DNA of 18,235 bases, taken from NCBI GenBank assembly GCA_023444765.1, contig JAEXLY010000179.1, positions 1 through 18,235 on the forward strand, given 5' to 3'. The notes under the pieces are model-generated. The model was given only the letters and a program-made list of their open reading frames with translations, made no database searches and had not been told where the DNA came from. Shown here one piece after another: positions 16,801 through 18,235 of the stretch. A program made the position numbers and the translations under genes. Source of the DNA: Pseudomonadota bacterium (lineage in GTDB: Bacteria; Pseudomonadota; Gammaproteobacteria; Xanthomonadales; Xanthomonadaceae). Positions within the stretch are counted from its first letter, which is position 1. Every line of letters starts with the position of its first letter.

Positions 16801-17889
16801 GTGGCGCAAGTGCGACTGGACCAGCTGCGCAAGGTGTATCCCGACGGGCACGTGGCCGTGGCCGGCGCCAGTTTCGAGGTGGCCGACGGCGAGCTGCTGG
16901 TCCTGGTCGGGCCCTCGGGCTGCGGCAAGACCACCCTGCTGCGCATGGTGGCCGGACTGGAGACGATCACCTCCGGCACGCTGCGCATCGGCGGGCGGCT
17001 GGTGAACGACGTCGCGCCCGGCGATCGCGACATCGCCATGGTGTTCCAGAACTACGCGCTGTATCCGCACATGACGGTGGCCGAGAACCTGGGCTTCGCG
17101 CTCAGGCTGCGCCGCCTGCCGGCCGCCGCGATCGCCGCGCGGGTCGCCGAGGCCGCGCGGATGCTCGAGCTGGACGGCCTGCTGGCGCGCACGCCCGCGC
17201 AGCTCTCGGGTGGCCAGCGCCAGCGGGTCGCGCTGGGGCGGGCGCTGGTGCGGCAGCCGCAGGCGTTCCTGCTGGACGAGCCGCTGTCCAACCTCGATGC
17301 GCGCCTGCGCGCCGGCATGCGGGTGGAGATCGCGCGGTTGCACCGCCGGCTGGGCACGACCATGCTCTACGTCACCCACGACCAGGTGGAGGCGATGACG
17401 CTCGGCCAGCGCATCGTGGTGATGCTCGACGGCCAGGTGCAGCAGATCGACACGCCCATGGCGCTGTACCGCCGTCCGGCGAACCTGTTCGTGGCCACGT
17501 TCCTCGGGAGTCCGGCGATGAACGTGGTGCCGGGGATGGTTCTGCGCGAGGACGGCTGGTGGCTGCAGGCGACCGACGGCACGCGCCTGCCGCTGCCGGC
17601 CGGCGAAGACTTGGAGCCGGGCCTGGCCGGGCAGGCGGTCACGATCGGCATCCGCCCCGAGCACCTGGCTTCCGTCGCCGAAGGGGAGGGATTCGCGGCG
17701 CGGGTCGAACTGGTCGAACCGGTGGGCAGCGACGTCCACGCATACGTGCGCGCCGGCAGCCACCCGCTGGTCGTGCGCCTGCCGGCCGACCGGTTGCCCG
17801 AGCCTGGCGCGACGCTGTGGCTGCGCATGATGCCCGGGCATCTGCATCTGTTCGATGCCGTCACGGGAGCGGCGTTGACGCGTCGCTGA
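16801..17889 (+). CDS. Sugar ABC transporter ATP-binding protein (MalK/UgpC/MsmX type)
   Basis: This 362-residue cytoplasmic ATPase would power a CUT1-type sugar importer. With the GTG start, the Walker A motif GPSGCGKTT is at 37-45, the Q-loop Gln83 in FQNYALYPHMTVAENL, the ABC signature LSGGQRQR at 135-142, Walker B LLDEP with Asp159 and Glu160, the D-loop SNLDA, and the H-loop His193 in YVTHD. A C-terminal TOBE-type regulatory region (about 235-355; TIGIRPEHL) completes the usual MalK length. The window has no permeases beside it; the only importer lacking an ATPase is at 1781-4866, and both loci share the operator motif. Ligand specificity is not encoded here, and such ATPases may serve several importers. 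The following otsB begins within about 50 bp. Confidence 0.94.
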   Translation: MAQVRLDQLRKVYPDGHVAVAGASFEVADGELLVLVGPSGCGKTTLLRMVAGLETITSGTLRIGGRLVNDVAPGDRDIAMVFQNYALYPHMTVAENLGFALRLRRLPAAAIAARVAEAARMLELDGLLARTPAQLSGGQRQRVALGRALVRQPQAFLLDEPLSNLDARLRAGMRVEIARLHRRLGTTMLYVTHDQVEAMTLGQRIVVMLDGQVQQIDTPMALYRRPANLFVATFLGSPAMNVVPGMVLREDGWWLQATDGTRLPLPAGEDLEPGLAGQAVTIGIRPEHLASVAEGEGFAARVELVEPVGSDVHAYVRAGSHPLVVRLPADRLPEPGATLWLRMMPGHLHLFDAVTGAALTRR

Positions 17890-17935
17890 CGGCGTCTTCA
17901 TGGCGCGAGCGCGCGATCCACGCCATCATGGACGA

Positions 17936-18235
17936 ATGATGTCCGACGGCCCCCCCTTCCTGCCGCCGCCTCCACCGCTGTCCGAACACTGGGCCCTGTT
18001 CCTCGACGTCGACGGCACGCTCGTGCCATTCGCCGACGACCCGGAGCAGGTGTACGTGTCCCCGCACCTCGTGCGGCGCCTGGATGCGCTGTCCTCGTCC
18101 ATGGACGGCGCGATCGCGCTGGTCAGCGGCCGGCGCGTGGAAATGCTCGACCAGCTGTTCAGCCCCTTGCGGCTGGCGTCCGCCCGCCTGCACGGCCTGC
18201 AGCGCCCGCCGGCCGGCGCGGCGCTGTCCCGGCCG
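17936..18235 (+). CDS. otsB: Trehalose-6-phosphate phosphatase, N-terminal part (cut by window end)
   Basis: One hundred codons are visible and the frame is still open at the last base. HAD-superfamily motif I is clear, LFLDVDGTLVPFADDP, with the nucleophile Asp in DVDGT. The motif II region IALVSGRRVEMLDQLF and the substrate-cap segment RLHGLQR follow, matching OtsB-type phosphatases, which dephosphorylate trehalose-6-phosphate. The start is ATG 17936 (with a second ATG directly after); an in-frame ATG at 17900 would add 12 residues, and neither has a clear Shine-Dalgarno. It follows the ABC ATPase by 46 bp in the same direction, so co-transcription is possible. The rest of the gene and any otsA lie beyond the window. 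Confidence 0.85.
   Translation, partial: MMSDGPPFLPPPPPLSEHWALFLDVDGTLVPFADDPEQVYVSPHLVRRLDALSSSMDGAIALVSGRRVEMLDQLFSPLRLASARLHGLQRPPAGAALSRP

Noticed and set aside
15189..17939. A 916-codon plus-strand open frame spanning the beta-glucosidase and ATPase genes
   Set aside because: It is antisense to the GH1 gene and in another frame of the ATPase gene, and it reads through the divergent promoter region; no conserved motif is seen.

Overview
The window looks like a chromosomal carbohydrate-catabolism region of a high-GC gammaproteobacterium, most likely of the Xanthomonadaceae/Lysobacteraceae (Luteimonas or Lysobacter-like). The reasons are very GC-rich third codon positions throughout (which create long shadow frames on both strands), the gene repertoire (PF10091 glucanase, periplasmic sugar ABC system, Entner-Doudoroff cluster, otsB) and an intergenic palindrome family. 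The genus call is inference; no rRNA or other phylogenetic marker is present.

Layout. (1) 27-4866, plus strand: a LacI-type palindromic operator, an outer-membrane-type lipoprotein with a PF10091 (GH144-like) glucanase domain, a sugar-binding lipoprotein, and two inner-membrane ABC permeases. (2) 4867-5365: no gene; a three-unit, about 120-bp tandem array of covarying palindromes. (3) 5366-8575, plus: a large secreted modular protein with an F5/8 (discoidin) domain and an (alpha/alpha)6-type glycosidase domain. (4) 8652-9329, plus: a six-helix membrane protein, closed by a bidirectional hairpin terminator. (5) 16646 down to 9369, minus: a six-gene operon in transcription order GH1 beta-glucosidase, zwf, glk, pgl, edd, eda. 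The first four genes overlap stop to start. (6) 16801 to the end, plus and divergent: the sugar ABC ATPase and the beginning of otsB, cut by the window edge.

How the parts fit. The glucanase would cut a beta-glucan outside the inner membrane. The binding protein, permeases and the distant ATPase would import the oligosaccharides. The signal-less GH1 enzyme would release glucose in the cytoplasm, Glk would phosphorylate it, and Zwf, Pgl, Edd and Eda would take it to pyruvate and glyceraldehyde-3-phosphate. Two near-identical 14-bp operators (27-40 and 16683-16696) flank exactly the two ends of this pathway, suggesting one LacI-family regulator controls both. Because PF10091 includes GH144 endo-beta-1,2-glucanases, a beta-1,2-glucan (sophoro-oligosaccharide) route is my leading hypothesis; other beta-glucans or maltose/trehalose-type import remain possible.

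The most notable oddity is in Zwf: the conserved Asp of the family signature, part of the catalytic Asp-His pair, reads as Ala.
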